Assembly: GCA_009760885.1 (NCBI GenBank)
Contig: CM019717.1
Location: 49,809,366-49,873,365, forward strand
From: Achatina immaculata
Taxonomy: Eukaryota > Mollusca > Gastropoda > Stylommatophora > Achatinidae
Reading direction: 5' to 3'
Length of the DNA: 64,000 nt
Shown here: in pieces, positions 1 to 13,675 of the stretch
How positions within the stretch are numbered: the stretch's first letter is position 1
Layout: each line of letters begins with the position of its first letter
Translations under genes and position numbers: made by a program
The notes under the pieces: generated by a model
What the model was told of the DNA's origin: nothing
Seen by the model: the letters and a program-made list of their open reading frames with translations, nothing else
Database searches by the model: none

Positions 1-1367
1 TTCCGTCTTCGGCCCCCTCCTCAGTCTTCTCTCTCCGGGACTTCCGTACTTATTCGTCCTCTCTTGTCTCTCTGCTCGCCTTTTTATCTTCAAGTCCAGA
101 TGATGGATTAACCAATAAGTATTCTGGCTCTACCCTTCAGGTGTCCACTGGTTCCCATGAGCGTTATGACTGTCCGTCATTCAAACTGCCCCGTGACTTA
201 TATGTCGTAAGTTAATTGTCCAATTGGGCACGCCTCTAAATATTTAATTGGTCAGCTGGGCGAGCTGGTCACTCCTTTATTTAAAAACCATGTGCAATAG
301 TGTCATAAAAGCGTCCTAACTTGTTCACATAACAGGTGTCATGGGTGTCAGTCTATGTCAGTTTCGTCTATACAATTGTTATTTACCTAAGTCATTATCT
401 CGCTTTTTTCATATCGGAGGTTTTATTGTGTCCTCGCTTTTTCATTGTGTCTGCCTTTTCTATTCGTCTTTTCTTTTTTGTTTACCGTGTCAACGTCCAG
501 TCACCGCTTTGTTATCACTGGACCATTCTACTTTCTGGCGTCCTTTGTATTATAACATTGACAAGGTGTGCACTATCATATTGTTGACGACACCAGTATA
601 ATATTGATATGTTGTGAACTATTATTCTTGATGACTGATAGTTGAAGTGTTGTTTGGTTCTCTGATCATAACACTTCGATGTTTCACAAATATTACACTT
701 CACTAAATCAGAGGAAGTCCGATGAAATGTTATCCACAGAATTCATTTAATTCTGACAATTGAGATATTCGATTTAGAATTCACAACATCACTTGTACTA
801 AGATGCAATATGACATACTCTTCGTTAGTTTCGTCGTTGAAGCACATCAGTATCAACTATCATATTCTACGTGTAGCATGTCTCAATGTTCTCCTGTTTC
901 ACAATATTCTATACATTTGATAAGAGGAGAATTCTAAACTCTGTAATATATTCCATCTGAAACACGTGGTCAATAGTTACACGACTAAATCATTGTATTC
1001 GAAGTTTCAAAGTCATAAATATTCATATCACTTGAAACAGATTCAATCTGTCCTAAAACTGCTTCTGCAGGACTGGTTTTCCTGAGGATCTATTGCTCTA
1101 TTTGTCCATCTATTCCAACTGTCGTTACCTACGTCTTCTTTCTCTCTCGTGTCTTCTCTGGTGTGCATTCTCCTTCTGCTATTCCTCTCTGATTGTTTGT
1201 CCTTCTCTCCTTCTCTTATCCGGACCGGTCTCTGTTACTGAAAAAAAAATACATGATCGGAGCGACTACGTTTGCTTAGGTGGACACAGAGAGTTAAGTT
1301 TTGTTAATGCACAGAAGTACATTATGGATACACCGTGAGAGGGGGGAGGGGGGTAATGAAGAAGCTG
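1..1367. other. AT-rich stretch without recognisable gene
   Basis: Both strands are rich in stops, and the plus strand is pyrimidine-rich from about 360 to 520 and 1090 to 1200. The short open frames have no recognisable domain. Nothing else seen. Confidence 0.5.
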
Positions 1368-1725
1368 TCCGATGTGGCAATTGGCGACCCATAGCAGACA
1401 TGCTGGCCTCAGGGTTAGCGAACCGTATCCAACCCAGATTCTATCCCGCCTCTCTGTTTAGTGCCTCCAGTAACAGACCTAGCCCGTCTAATGGGACAAG
1501 AATCGCGTAGTCCTCCTGGAAATGGACTCTACTAAAGAAGCATTGCACGCCCCCTGCTTTTTAGCTGCAGTCAGGAACTGGAAAAACATGGCCGCCATAA
1601 ACCGATCCCAATCCAACACACTGTTGTGTCTCAGTAGCTTCGTAGGCTGCAAAGAACACCAGCTGGCATTTCCAAGAAGAAGAAGAAGAAAAAGAAGAAG
1701 AAGAAGAAGAAGAAGAAGAATAGAT
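1368..1725 (+). repeat. SINE-like dispersed repeat, copy 1, with (GAA)n tail
   Basis: Starts at GTCCGATGTGGCAATTGGCG, contains AGGGTTAGCGAACC, then TCTACTAAAGAAGCATTGCA and GGCTGCAAAGAACACC, and ends in (AAG)n at 1675-1722. The same ordered blocks recur at 53037-53317, 56858-57450 and 59510-59960. The A-rich simple tail and lack of coding content suggest a SINE-type retroelement, but I could not assign a tRNA, 7SL or 5S head. Confidence 0.6.
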
Positions 1726-1901
1726 ACACCGAAGGTTTTGACACAGTTAGACACAAGCAACTGGTCAAATGTCGGCAGGAAACCAGGCTAGATGGAAATG
1801 TTTCAGAACTGACAAGAACCCTATACTGTAAGCAACCTTGATTAACATGATGTCATGTGTTTTTTCCCCCTCTTTTTATATATACGGGGTGTAACTCGAA
1901 G

Positions 1902-2277
1902 AAACACATAAATGCCTTTGAATGTAAATGCTACAGAAGAGTTCTTCAAATATCGTGGACACAAAAAAAGAACAAATATATCTATACCACAAGAGCTTAA
2001 TATTGAAGAAGGCTGGCTATTAAAGAGGATTAAAGACAGAAAACTTAAATATTTTGGACACATTAAACGTCATGATAATTTAGAGAAGACCGTATTGGAA
2101 GGATACATAATGGGAAAAAGAAAAAGAGGAAGACCAAAACGAAGATGGCTGCAAGAAATCGTTGACGATCTGCAAATGGACGCAGCAGCAGCAGGCCATC
2201 TTGCTCACAACCGAGAGGCCTACAGGAGTGCTGTTAGGGAGGCAAAGTTCCGCAAGGGACATGCAAATGAATGAATG
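1902..2277 (+). mobile_element. Non-LTR retrotransposon 3' end, family 1, 5'-truncated
   Basis: Encodes the C-terminus of a LINE polyprotein ([20 protein letters not shown], then [12 protein letters not shown]) and ends in (TGAA)n. A 9-bp target-site duplication, AACTCGAAG, sits at 1893-1901 and 2278-2286, which fixes both ends. The open reading frame still runs to the natural stop, so this is a fairly young insertion. Confidence 0.85.
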
Positions 2278-2286
2278 AACTCGAAG

Positions 2287-3546
2287 TAACATGATGTCTG
2301 ATTCCTATACTGTTCATGTAATAACATGTATAATGTAAAATAATTAACAGTATAATTTACACATAGTTCCCGACTTTACATTCAACCACTAGTTACAAAT
2401 TAACATCTGTAAAGCCTGTTATGTTAAAAATTCGAGTTACATACATTGTCATATACAATGGTTCGTGATAAGAAATGAACGCAACTTTCCAACGTGCATG
2501 AAAACATTGCTCGTCTACAACGGCTCGTAGCGCACGGAAGCAGGGCACAGACTTCGTTCATTTCGCTCTGACTACGTCGCTGTTAACAGTTCTGTGTGTG
2601 TTGCCATGGCACCAAAACATAGAAAGCCACTCTACGTACTATAAGCTGAGACAAACATTTGACTAACTGATGTTAGATATGAACCGTACCTAACAGCCCC
2701 GATTTACGTACAAATTCGACTTTAAGACACACTTAGGAACGGAACCACGTTCGTAATCAGGTGACAGCCTGTATAGAGATACGCCTTCATGTTTATGTTC
2801 AGGGTAGACTTAACAGCAATGTAGGCCCTGGACAAATCAGTGCACTGAAATCCGTACCCGCACTGGCCATAATTTAACCCACACAGAGAAGAGTTCCAAT
2901 AGTGGTGGTGTGTAGCCAGTGTACCCACGGCTTTATTCGGCACACCTCACGCTTGTCCGTTTGTAGTATTGTGTGCTCATGAATGGTCTGCAAAGGTTTT
3001 GGCAGTACACATGTCATTAGTCAAGATGTTGACCAAATACTTTTTGATACCTTAGGGAACTAAACGTTCACATCTTACGCTTTTACGCCAGTCTCCGATC
3101 AGGGGGAGATAAGCATGGATGTTTGAAGGAGGACCACACCGATGCAACGGAAAAAAACAAACAAACGAAAAACTAGATGCAAAATTAAACACTTAGCTCT
3201 TTTGGTGTCCTCCTTGTAAGAATGACGGACACAAACCTGATGAGGTTCTTGGGGGGAAAAAACCCGTTTGCCGAAATATTGGATTGTTGTATATTCTTCA
3301 CGTGTATGTGCTCATTTTACTCTCTACCACTATCGTACCTGTACACTTTCCTCTTTCTGCCTTTGTAAAACGCAGCTGTACACTTCTGTATAGAAGTAAG
3401 GGTAGACGAAAGGAGACCATGGGGAAGAACAACAGAGAGGATGTTGAGCAGTAGAGGGCTCACCTGGGTAGGGAAGGAGAAAAAGGCAAAGGACAGGCGT
3501 TTGTGGAAAACCCTTGTGGAAGTCCCATGTGCCCTGGGCACTTAAG

Positions 3547-3601
<55 letters not shown>

Positions 3602-4777
3602 TACAGTTCTGTCTTCCTTATTACTAGAACTAGTTTTACCACAGTCATCATTTCTCTTGTTCGAACTAGGGGCACCCACGCACTAGCCACCAGGTAAGTG
3701 GTCAGTTTTTACATTAATAACCTTTGAAATGACACCGTGAAGAACACTTGCGAGTTTGAACAACAGAAACGAAAAGCTCTTTCAGCTAAATCCTAAGTTT
3801 AGTATCGTCACGCTAAGTTCATTTCACTGTATACTTGCTTTGATCTATAATGAATATCTACAAATAACGGAGATATCTGCTACCTGTTTTGTTCTTGGGC
3901 CGAGTGTTAAACAAATGTTTATAATGTGTAAGTTAAACATGATGGCTTTTCTCAGTTGTTTTTGATATCAGGAAGTGAATGACTGGACAGAAAGAGTGTC
4001 ATGGAGAAAGTGGATATATTCATGACAAGGCCAATATTAAAATGAGAACAATAAACAATAAAGCAAAATAAAATATTTAAAAACAATAAATCACCGTGGA
4101 TATATTATAATTTTATTTAAGAACAATAACTCAACATTGGGTATAACAACCTTGGAAATAATAAATCCGGAGTGAACTTCATAACACATTTTCTGTGCTT
4201 CTCGCAAGTCCAATAAATTCAACTGCCTTTCCCCTACCTCGCTCTTTTCTTTGTCGGCTAGGATGTTCTTCTCTCCCGTCTTTCACTGATATATATATTT
4301 TTTATTCAGTGACGAACAAGTTCTATAACTGTTGCCTTGTCATGGCACGAACAAAGAGCAACTGCTTTTTTCGTCATGAACTAACTTTCCTTGTCCTGTA
4401 ACGTCTCTGAGAAGTTCCTAGTTGTTTTTTGTTGTTTTTTTAACGGCCATTTCTTGATATCATTTGTCTTTTTCCAGTGTGACACCCAGTAAACAGATAA
4501 ACAGATCTGACATATAGTGACAGGTTAAAAATAAAAGGGTATCCAACTGACAGTTGTGTATAACCATAATCACATTTCGTGTGGGTACTTTGAAAAAAGG
4601 TCTAGATGAAGGATAGCGGAAATCAAACACTGGCCTAATCTACTTTTAGTTAGCATGTTATTTTTTTTAAAAAGTGGGGAAGGGGCTCCATGCTATTTAT
4701 TTGAGAATGATTAGTGTTGTCAACTTCAAGGGCCTAAAAATCTCACATGAAGCACTGAATTTAAGAAGAAAAAGCCA
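2287..4777. other. No gene; contains a (GA)n microsatellite
   Basis: A (GA)n run at about 3550-3602 creates artificial Ser-Leu or Arg-Glu frames. The remainder is AT-rich with no supported coding potential on either strand. Confidence 0.5.
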
Positions 4778-4786
4778 TTTCTACAT

Positions 4787-4942
4787 ATCATTCATTCATT
4801 TGCATGTCCCTTGCGAAACTTTGCCTCCCAAACAGCACTCCTGTAGGCCTCTCAGCTGTGAGCAAGATGGCCTGCTGCTGGTGCATCCATTTGCAGATCA
4901 TCAACGATGTCTTGCAGCCATCTTCGCCTTGGTCTTCCTCTC
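4787..4942 (-). mobile_element. Non-LTR retrotransposon 3' end, family 1, short
   Basis: Reverse complement of the family 1 terminus, with (ATTC)n on the plus strand marking its (TGAA)n tail. Flanked by TTTCTACAT at 4778-4786 and 4943-4951, a 9-bp target-site duplication. Only about 155 bp remain. Confidence 0.75.
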
Positions 4943-4951
4943 TTTCTACAT

Positions 4952-6112
4952 TTAAACTTGTGAATTCATAAACAACCATTAAAGTAAACACGCTGTGTTA
5001 TTTAGACACATTCTCGAATGAACTATCTTCAACGACTTTTAACAGATCTAGTGTCTTATCAATGCTACCAATAACGATGCTTAGAGACTTGTCTCCTAAT
5101 TTGTTTCCTCGCGCACTATTTAGGGTCAGCCCATATCGTATCATAGGGGGGTCGTAGGTTCGGTCGCCCAGACTTCGGCAGGGCCGCTCGTATTAGCCTT
5201 GCGTTATCACGATTTCTTATCGTTATGGACAATGCTGGACATGGAAACAATGGAGCAGGAACGCTGACTTTACTGCAGGACACTTTGTGGATAGTTAACG
5301 CCAATTAGGAGCAAGGATATTTCCCCTCTGACTTTGTCGCGGTTATTCATTCCTAGACGTCTGTAACTTTTCTCTGATTTTTTACACTGTTTTTAGATCT
5401 TGACTCTTCCTACCCTTGTTGTTTTATGTTTGTTTCAAATAATGGCCATATATAAAATAGACCTGTTGAAGATTTTGTATAATTGGTTTTGTTAAGAGTG
5501 GAAATGATTCGGGTGATGGATGACCACTTAAAACTCTAGAAACAAACCAACAAGGAGATTACACAGTTGCTTTATATTTTGCTTACGTAGCTGGTGCCTG
5601 AATGAACTTCACTCTCACCTGTCGGCACTTTATTTCTTCACGCGAACACCGGGGCGTTTAATTTCTCATCTTCGCATTAGAGATCAATATTTGTAGCTAA
5701 TGCATACCAAAGTGTGTGTGTGTGTATATATATATATATTCTGCACCGTCCTTGACAATGCCACATAACACCAAGCTAGCTTCAGGGGCAAGCACTACAA
5801 TCTAACAAGGGTAGCACTCAGAAACGTTCGTTTATAATTACAAATAAAAACAAAACAAAAAAGCTTTGAAGATCTGCATTAATAAAACGATACACAAGGT
5901 GAAGCTAAAAGAAGCCCTGTAAACCAAGAACTTCCCAACTCAGACACTGAACATAGCTATATAAATTTTAAATACAGTTCATTATTACTCGTAAATGAAC
6001 TTTTAAAAAAAAAATCATCTATGGTTACAGCTCATGAAAGCATTCAAAAGACGGTCACATTGTCTGACTGCAGCTCATGAAAGGTTTCCAGACACAATGT
6101 TTTAAGTTCCTG
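4952..6112. other. No gene recognised
   Basis: A mixed (GT)n(AT)n run lies at about 5716-5742. A locally GC-richer patch at 5110-5330 has no clear open frame or complete tRNA fold. Nothing else supported. Confidence 0.4.
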
Positions 6113-6205
6113 TGATGGATGGATGGATGGATGGATGGATGGATGGATGGACGGACGGACGGATGGATGGATGGATGGATGATGGATGGATGGATGGATG
6201 GATTA
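6113..6205 (+). repeat. (TGGA)n microsatellite
   Basis: About 22 copies of a 4-bp unit with a few TGGAC variants and one phase shift at 6180. Any apparent MDGW protein frame here is produced by the repeat. Confidence 0.95.
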
Positions 6206-6254
6206 TAATCATACAAAATTATCAGATTCGGACATCAGTTGCTCTCATTGTCAT

Positions 6255-6625
6255 TTCTTTTACCAGGAACTATAATTATTCAATACAGACAATATAATCA
6301 CTCAATATAGACTTGCCTAAGAACTATACTTACTCAGCACATATTTGTTTAGAAACTATAACATTCAACATAAACTTGTCTAGAAACTATAACAGCTCAA
6401 CATAGACTTGTCTGGGAACTATAATTGTTTATCACAGACTTGTCTCGAAACTATAATTGCTCAACACAGACTTGTATAGGAAGTATAATCACTCTACACA
6501 GACTTGTCTAGGAACTATAATCACTCAGCATAGACTTGTCTGGGAACTGTAATCATTCAACACAGACTTGTTTAGGGCGGTAATTATTCACTGTAGATTT
6601 ATCAGGGAACTATAATTACTTATTG
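6255..6625 (+). repeat. About 32-bp minisatellite, diverged
   Basis: Roughly 12 imperfect units carrying CAGACTTGTCTAGGAACTAT followed by AATCACTCA variants. Two to three further units of the same family sit apart at 7155-7240. Unit-to-unit divergence is high, so the array is old. Confidence 0.85.
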
Positions 6626-6641
6626 TAGACCAAAGTGCTCT

Positions 6642-8050
6642 CTAGGTTTCTGGTGTTTGTGCGCAAAACGTTAAATACGTGTCCAAATATATTTTTTTAA
6701 AAAGCAATCTGTGTGCAAGTGCGCGTAACAATGTCAGATTATAAAGTATAATTTAACGTCTTCGTAGTAAAAAATACTAGCGTCTAATGAAATAGAAAAA
6801 AACAAACTCATGTAGCGCTGAAGAAAAAAAAATGACATATTGCTACACGAGTTTTTTTTTTTTTTCAATTTCTTTGGATGTTAGTATGTTTTCTATGAAG
6901 ACTTTAAAGTGTACTTAAATATCCCATTATATGAAGCAAATCGCCCAGCCGTATCAAGTTCCTTATTTATCCCCTAACCCTGAAAGGTATATGAGGAAGT
7001 AAAGACAAGACAAGACAGGTAAAGACAAGCTACCAAAACAAAGTGTAAAATCAGGAAACTGAAAAACGAAAGTATGTTTTGGTTTGTTTTTTTTTTTGGG
7101 CCCACATAAAGTTTCGTGGGCGGCCGCGCTGGTGCGCAGCTTTGAGGAAAATATTGCTATAGACATGTCTAGAAACTATAATTACTTAATGTAGACTTGT
7201 CTTGGAACTATAATCACTCAGTATAGACTTGACGATTGATTATACAATCAGTCCAGAGACACATATCATCATTCATAGGATATCACAGAGGTAGCACACT
7301 CATGTTTCTGCTTGGCGACACTCGTTCAGTACACATTCATACTAGGCAGAACTCTCTCCCAGCCTATACAGAAACATCATCAACTTAATTAAGACAAGGG
7401 AAAAAAAATAAAAACTCCGATAACAGCACGATATGCAGACAGGCAACAAAGTTGTTTGGTGAAACACCATAAGACTACGACCTCTAGACATGCTATCAGT
7501 CACTTCGTTGTGTTGTTGAAAGCCACACGGCTTGCTGGATACATCGCTTGCTGTCATGATAGTTCCGGTACTGCACACTCAATATCAGCATCATGTTCCT
7601 TCTCCCCCGGGTTAATTTGTTGCAATGCTCCTCTATCTTGCTCTGAGCTTTGTTTTCACCTTTCAACCCGGGCCCTGTCTACATTGTTGTCGACCTCTTG
7701 CTTTCTTTTACTCCTACTTTTCCATATGTTGTGGTTTTCATTATTCTATTCTGCCTCTTGGTGTGATCGAAATATTTTAGCTGTCTAGTTCTTATGTAAA
7801 AATAAGATTTTTAAGAGCATGCACTATATGCCTGTGAGACCTGGACACTTAACAAAAACAAACAAAAAACTCGAAGTTGGGTTAATTGAACACAGATGTT
7901 ATATCCATGGTTGATATCGTATTATAATAGATCATACTACTGTTTAACATAAAAACGTGTAAATTCTCATGACATGTTTAATAAAGTTAAGGGTAAAATG
8001 TATACGATATTACTTTTATTTATTTTACTTTACTTGATGTTTTACTTTGA
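6642..8050. other. No gene recognised; small satellite remnant at 7155-7240
   Basis: Apart from the detached minisatellite units at 7155-7240 I see no coding or mobile element signal. The short open frames lack domains. Confidence 0.4.
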
Positions 8051-8054
8051 CTTA

Positions 8055-8480
8055 AAGTTGTATTGCAAGGACTTGAGACTCGACTTGAAGCTGCTTGCAA
8101 GGACTTGAGACTCGACTTGAAGCTGCTTGCAAGGACTTGAGACTCAACTTGAAGCTGCTTGCAAGGACTTGAGACTCGACTTGAAGCTGCTTGCAAGGAC
8201 TTGAGACTCAACTTAAAGCTGCTTGCACAGACTTGGGACTCAACTTGAAGCTGCTTGCAAGGACCTGAGACTCAACTTGAAGCTGCTTGCAAGGACTGGA
8301 GACTCAACTTGAAGCTGCTTGCAAGGATTTGAGACTTGGTTTGAAGCTGATTGCAAGGACTTGAGACTCAACTTGAAGCTGCTTGCAAGGACTTGAGACT
8401 CGACTTGAAGCTGATTGCAAGCACTTGAGACTTGGTTTGAAGCTGCTTGCAAGAACTGAAACTCAACTTGAAGCTGCTTG
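8055..8480 (+). repeat. 32-bp minisatellite, about 13 units
   Basis: Unit core ACTTGAGACTCAACTTGAAG followed by CTGCTTGCAAGG, repeated at 32-bp spacing with scattered substitutions. Because 32 is not a multiple of 3, the open frames across it are chance products. Confidence 0.95.
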
Positions 8481-8943
8481 AATTACAAGACTACATAAGA
8501 TAAAACATAACACAAAATCTTTAAATAACAGACTTGATAACTCAGAATGCACTTGAGAAAGAAAAGCATCCAGGAATACATAATGAGAAGAGGAGGGCTT
8601 GAAAACATCACAACAACAGAAAAGATAAACAGGAAGAAAGGCAGGGGAAGGTTAAGATAAATAAAAAAAAAAATCAAGGACAGTCTAACAAGACCGCACA
8701 ATAAAAAGTTTCCAACTGAACTGACTGAGAAAAATGTTCATATCCATGAAGAAGTATGACTGGCCACAGCCCCTACTGATTCAGAGACAACTTTTTTTTC
8801 ACTAACAAACTTCACAACCTGATAGCAAGGAAGATAAATATTTATAAAACATCAGACATGTGTGAGGCAACATGCTTTCAGGAGTTTCATTTCACTGTGT
8901 TTATTTGTTAAAGACTCATAAGCTTTTGCTGAATTCTTTAAAT

Positions 8944-9340
8944 CAGTGGTTTCCAGCCTTTTTTTTACATCGAAGGACTTCTCCAACCACAACAAAATTG
9001 CTGACCATCATCTTGTACATAAACCTGCAGTGTCATGAATTCCTACTAGGTTTTTCTTTCATCTTATATCTTATATCCTTCCCGTGCCGTTAAACGTCAC
9101 ATAGGGCTGGCAAAGTAGTTCTCCAATTTTTCCTGTCTTCGGCGAGTCTTTCAACCTCATCAAAGGATTTTATGCCTGTTGATTTGGCCTCTCTTAACAA
9201 CGTCTTCTTCAGAGTTTCACGCGGTTAGCCTCTTTCATAGACAACGTTTAATACTAAACTGATAACGCAGCCACAGAATGCCTGATAATGCTCCAAGAGC
9301 CTCTTGTGACCCTCTGACCACAGTTTGTGGGGAACCACTG
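8944..9340. mobile_element. hAT-type MITE with a LINE fragment nested inside
   Basis: Terminal inverted repeats begin CAGTGGTTTCC at 8944 and end GGAACCACTG at 9340. They are flanked by a perfect 8-bp duplication, CTTTAAAT (8936-8943 and 9341-9348), the hallmark of hAT transposition. The CAGTGGTT terminus is common for hAT elements. There is no transposase. Without the 168-bp LINE insert and its 8-bp duplication the MITE would be about 220 bp. Confidence 0.88.
9063..9230 (-). mobile_element. RTE-like LINE 3' end (family 2) inserted in the hAT MITE
   Basis: Matches, in reverse orientation, the 3' end of the family 2 copy at 28735-29437, including the AACGTCACATAGGGCTGGCA region that encodes its last residues. 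Flanked by TCTTTCAT at 9055-9062 and 9231-9238, an 8-bp duplication. Confidence 0.8.
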
Positions 9341-9504
9341 CTTTAAATGGTATCACAAATACTGCTAAACAAAATGTGCGTGAAAGTAGGCAAACTCTTC
9401 CTATATATAATGAAATCAGGAAACATCACAGATGATACAACCAAGAGGGGCATAATACAAAACCTATGTGGCAAAAACACGCAAGAACAAACACTGCTGA
9501 GTAT

Positions 9505-9693
9505 TTCAGAAAGCAGGCACGCTTTGAAAACAAACTTCAGAAAGCAGACACACTGTGAGAACAAACTTCAGAAAGCAGACACACTGTAAGAACAAAGTTC
9601 AGAAAGCAGACACACTGTAAGAACAAAGTTCAGAAAGCAGACACACTGTAAGAACAAACTTCAGAAAGCAGACACACTGTGAGAACAAACTTC
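9505..9693 (+). repeat. 31-bp minisatellite, about 5.5 units
   Basis: Unit AGAAAGCAGACACACTGTGA plus GAACAAACTTC at exact 31-bp spacing. Units differ by one or two bases. Confidence 0.93.
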
Positions 9694-12600
9694 TACTGAC
9701 AACTTCTATACATGACAGTATATCAAATGTAAGGTTGGAGGGTCATGAAAAAAAAACCAACAAAAACTCAAAGATAATTCAAACAGTTTTTCAAATCCTT
9801 GCAAATGTTTAATACATGTAGAATGAATGCAGTTGATTCTGTTTATTCACTTTCTTATAAAGTAATCAACTGCTTAATGAATTTAAAGTAAAACTTTTCT
9901 CCATTATTCTAAAAGTATACTGAGCCCATAAAAATCTATGTTAAAATCTCTACATAAACTAATGAAATAACATAACTGAACTTAACTGTTGACAAAGCAA
10001 CTGTTTGGGCAAGTAATTTTTTTCACAAACCATGTATCAGAGGACTAGTAATGGCTTTTCTCATACTGTATTAGTGAAGGATTAACGGTAAGAAAAGAAA
10101 AAAATATTTTTTTAACATGAAAGCAAATGAGGTATAAATAAAGACAAAGGCAAACGTCTTTCATCTAACAAACAATAACACTCATAATAACAAAACCTTT
10201 AACACTGATAAAGACTAACAAAATACCCACAGTTCTTTCAGAAAAAAAAAAATAACTCCAACTCTAAAACCAAACTGCAATGAAACAAATAACTAAATTA
10301 CTTGTGCAAACAACAGATGATTTAATGCCCCAGTCAAAGAAACAGACACTCTACAGAACTCATTTGCTAGCCAGTAAGAAAAATGCACGAGGGCGTATAA
10401 AGGAATATGAAACTTGGTAGTTACAAAAAATTGTTATGTAGTATCTAGTTTCTGTGTTATATCAATTTCTAACAAGAAAGGTGCCTATGTTTTCTATATC
10501 AAAACTTCTAAAATGAACAATAGCCATGAATTATGCTGTATGTGTGAAACAGTCCACAATCAACAGTCATTAACCTAATGAATGAAAGAATGATTGTATA
10601 TGTTAAAAATCTCAAATCGGAAAATAACTGAAAAATCAATAAAGATACAATAGTTCAATTGAACCAGGAGATTATCAAATATTAAGTTAAAAATTCATTT
10701 CAAAATGCTAGGTGAGCACAAAACAAACATTTGCACATCACAATGAAGTCCTGTTTCTAATTTCCCTTATATTAGTTGTGATGAAACTCTACAAAATGAA
10801 GTTATTGCCAGCAGACAAGATGAGGCCATCTACTGCTGTGGCAAACAAGCAGTATTAATTTCAGACAGCATTGCTCAATTTGTTTTGTCTGTACAAAATG
10901 CATCTGGAACAGAAAGTTTGAAGAAAACAGTTTTAAAGGTAAGCAGACCTTGATTACAATATCATATTTTTTTTTTCTAACTTTGTTACACCATATACTT
11001 ATGATGCAATGCATCTGAATCAATCATAACTTTCTATCAAGATTTCCTTTCAACTTTTTTTTTTTTTATGTAAACAAATCTTCTGATATGTGAATTCTTC
11101 AAGCGTACACAAAAATCTCAGCATCATGGCTAACATGTGGCACACTCAAAAGAAAAAAAACAAACAAATACAAGAATGTGGCTACTAAGAACCACTGCTT
11201 ACAACCTGCTACACTTTATTATCTTTAGTTCATCAAAAACGGTGAAAGATCTTGACTGGGTTTATGCTTAGTTCATAAAACTAAGAGATGACAACCTTTT
11301 TTTTCTCCTCATGGAGTTTCACAGTAATCACCGACGTCTGATTAACATTCTTTACAAATTCACGTTGAGTAGCAAAAATTTTACATATCTAGATGGTTTA
11401 CAGTCACTTTCTTGGCCACACTATTCTTCAAATGTGAATGTTCACAGAACTGTTCTGCCTAGTCTCACCACTTTCCCTCAGTTATGTCTTAGGCCATATG
11501 CTTCAATTGATCAGCACAATTTTTCTTAAAAAAAAAAAAAAATATTCAACAGTCATTTTCCCCCCACTACAGTCTTATTTACACGGGAAAATGTAACTGC
11601 TGAGTCCACAGCACAATTTTGTTTAAACATGCTTCAGTCATTTCTTAACCACAACACATTTTTTTTTATCAACAATCATTATTAGACCTCAACACAAACA
11701 TATTTTAAAATGATAACAATCATTTCCTTCACTACAATATGTATTCCAGTAAAGCATTCAAACATTCCCACAGCTTCAGCATGCAGCAATAATATTCTTT
11801 CTTATTTAATGCTCTGCCCTTCCTAGGAGACAAAGCTCATCCATCTTCATCTTGACAGCTCTCAGAGTCTGCAAATAGGAACAATGCTCCACTTCTTTAC
11901 TTGATTAACATTTCAGTTCTTATGGACAGAATTAGCAACTCAAGATTACAGGCTCTTTGAGGAAAAAAAAAAAAAAAGCACTTATTCTAAGATACAATGT
12001 CCTATCACACAGAGCATTCATCTCTAACGTAGACCCTCCTTTCATGCTTGATTAAGCTGTCACTCTCATACAGATCAACAAACAAATAATTATTTGAGAA
12101 TCTTTCCCCTGAAGGAACAATACTTCACTCAACAAGATGGCAGACCTGGGAGGCAGGACAGACACGGCATCTGGCACACAAATAAAAACTCATTCAATGA
12201 AAAAAAAAAAATGTCCACTGAGGTAAACTGTAAGAACAAAGACTCAGATTTAGAAGTACATGAACATGATCATCAATGACAGTCTAAAATATACATCTGA
12301 AATTAGAATTTCAGGATTTTCATTTCTGAGAATGTCTCCCATTCATCTGGTTCATTTTCAGGATCAAAACTAGGAGTTTAAAACATAATCTTACAACTTT
12401 TGAACAGTTAATGCTACAGTTTTCATAAACTCAAGGAATGACCTTGGCCTGTCACTTCATGTAGGGTAAAAATGAATCAAATATACAGCCTTAGTGGCAC
12501 GGTATCTTTTTTTTTTTCACCAAAATCAAATTAGGAAACACAAAAACTATAATTCTTAAAAATTTTCCTGCACTTCACTTGAGTATACATAATATTCATT

Positions 12601-13675
12601 TACTCATAGCAACATGGAAGAGTTCATGAAGTGCTGAGATGGAATGAAGTGCAAAAAGCTGTCATCAGCTGAAGCTACGAATTTAACTACTCTTCACTGT
12701 CGTATATTTTTGGAAGTACCTAGGCAATTCTGAAATGTCTGACATTTTTGAGAGTTTTTTTTTTTAAAAACAGTTTAGATGGGAGAAATTATTAGAGTAG
12801 AATTTATAATCTCAACTACAATTTCACATCTTATGACAAGACTTCACACTGAAGACGGACAAATAAATCAAATCTGATGTGACTACCCAAATGTTTCAGT
12901 ATCCAGCTTACTGTAACTACTCTACAATCCAGCAATAACCACTTCATAACACTGTTAAAAAAAAAAAATTTCTAGAGGTGACTACATTTGTAAAATGATT
13001 TCTTACATTTTTCCTACGCAACTCACGCAGACTGCTTCACATAAAAATTACAAATAAAATAACTGTTTCAATAAACTTTTTTTTTTTCCTATCAACTTTC
13101 TACAATGAAATATATGCAACTCTGCTGGCTAAAAACCTAGCAAATGTGTTTATTACACACCTGTTTGTGCAGTCTTGGGATTTTTTGATCTGGCAGTAGC
13201 AGAAGAGTTAAAAAACTTTCACAAAACAACCAGAGTAAAAGGAGACAAAACAAATATAGGCTTAACAAAATCAAATGGCCAAATGAAGTTATTATACATA
13301 AACAGGTCTGAACCTGGCATTCTCATTTTTAAAATGGGACAAGCAATAACCATTCTAAAGCCAATGTTGATATACAAATTTTTTTTTATATCCTGTAAAA
13401 CCTGAAAAGTTTTGTACAAAGATCTGAAATACATATCACTGTTAACCATACTTGTGTGGACAAACACTGTTAGGGTTTATTCTGAAAACCATTCATTTGT
13501 GTCCTCATTCTGAATACTGCTTCTTACCACTTTCATTCTGTTGGTTATTTTGTCAATGCAATGCAGAACTGCAACAAATTGGGTTGGGGGGGAAATGGGG
13601 ATATCAGAAATTACAAAGTTTTAAAAACAAATGCCCAAAAACTTTACAAACTAAATACTATTTCCATGCAGGAAA
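9694..13675. other. AT-rich downstream region without recognised element
   Basis: No gene, no clear transposon and many short A or T runs. It lies 5.8-9.8 kb beyond the ARIH1 stop. It could include distal transcribed sequence if the 3' UTR is very long, but nothing in the sequence proves that. Confidence 0.35.

Noticed and set aside
3460..3697. Open frames over the (GA)n run
   Set aside because: Produced by the dinucleotide repeat alone.
5110..5330. GC-richer patch with a GGTTCGGTCGCC B-box-like motif
   Set aside because: No convincing A box at the right spacing and no cloverleaf or repeat partner in the window.
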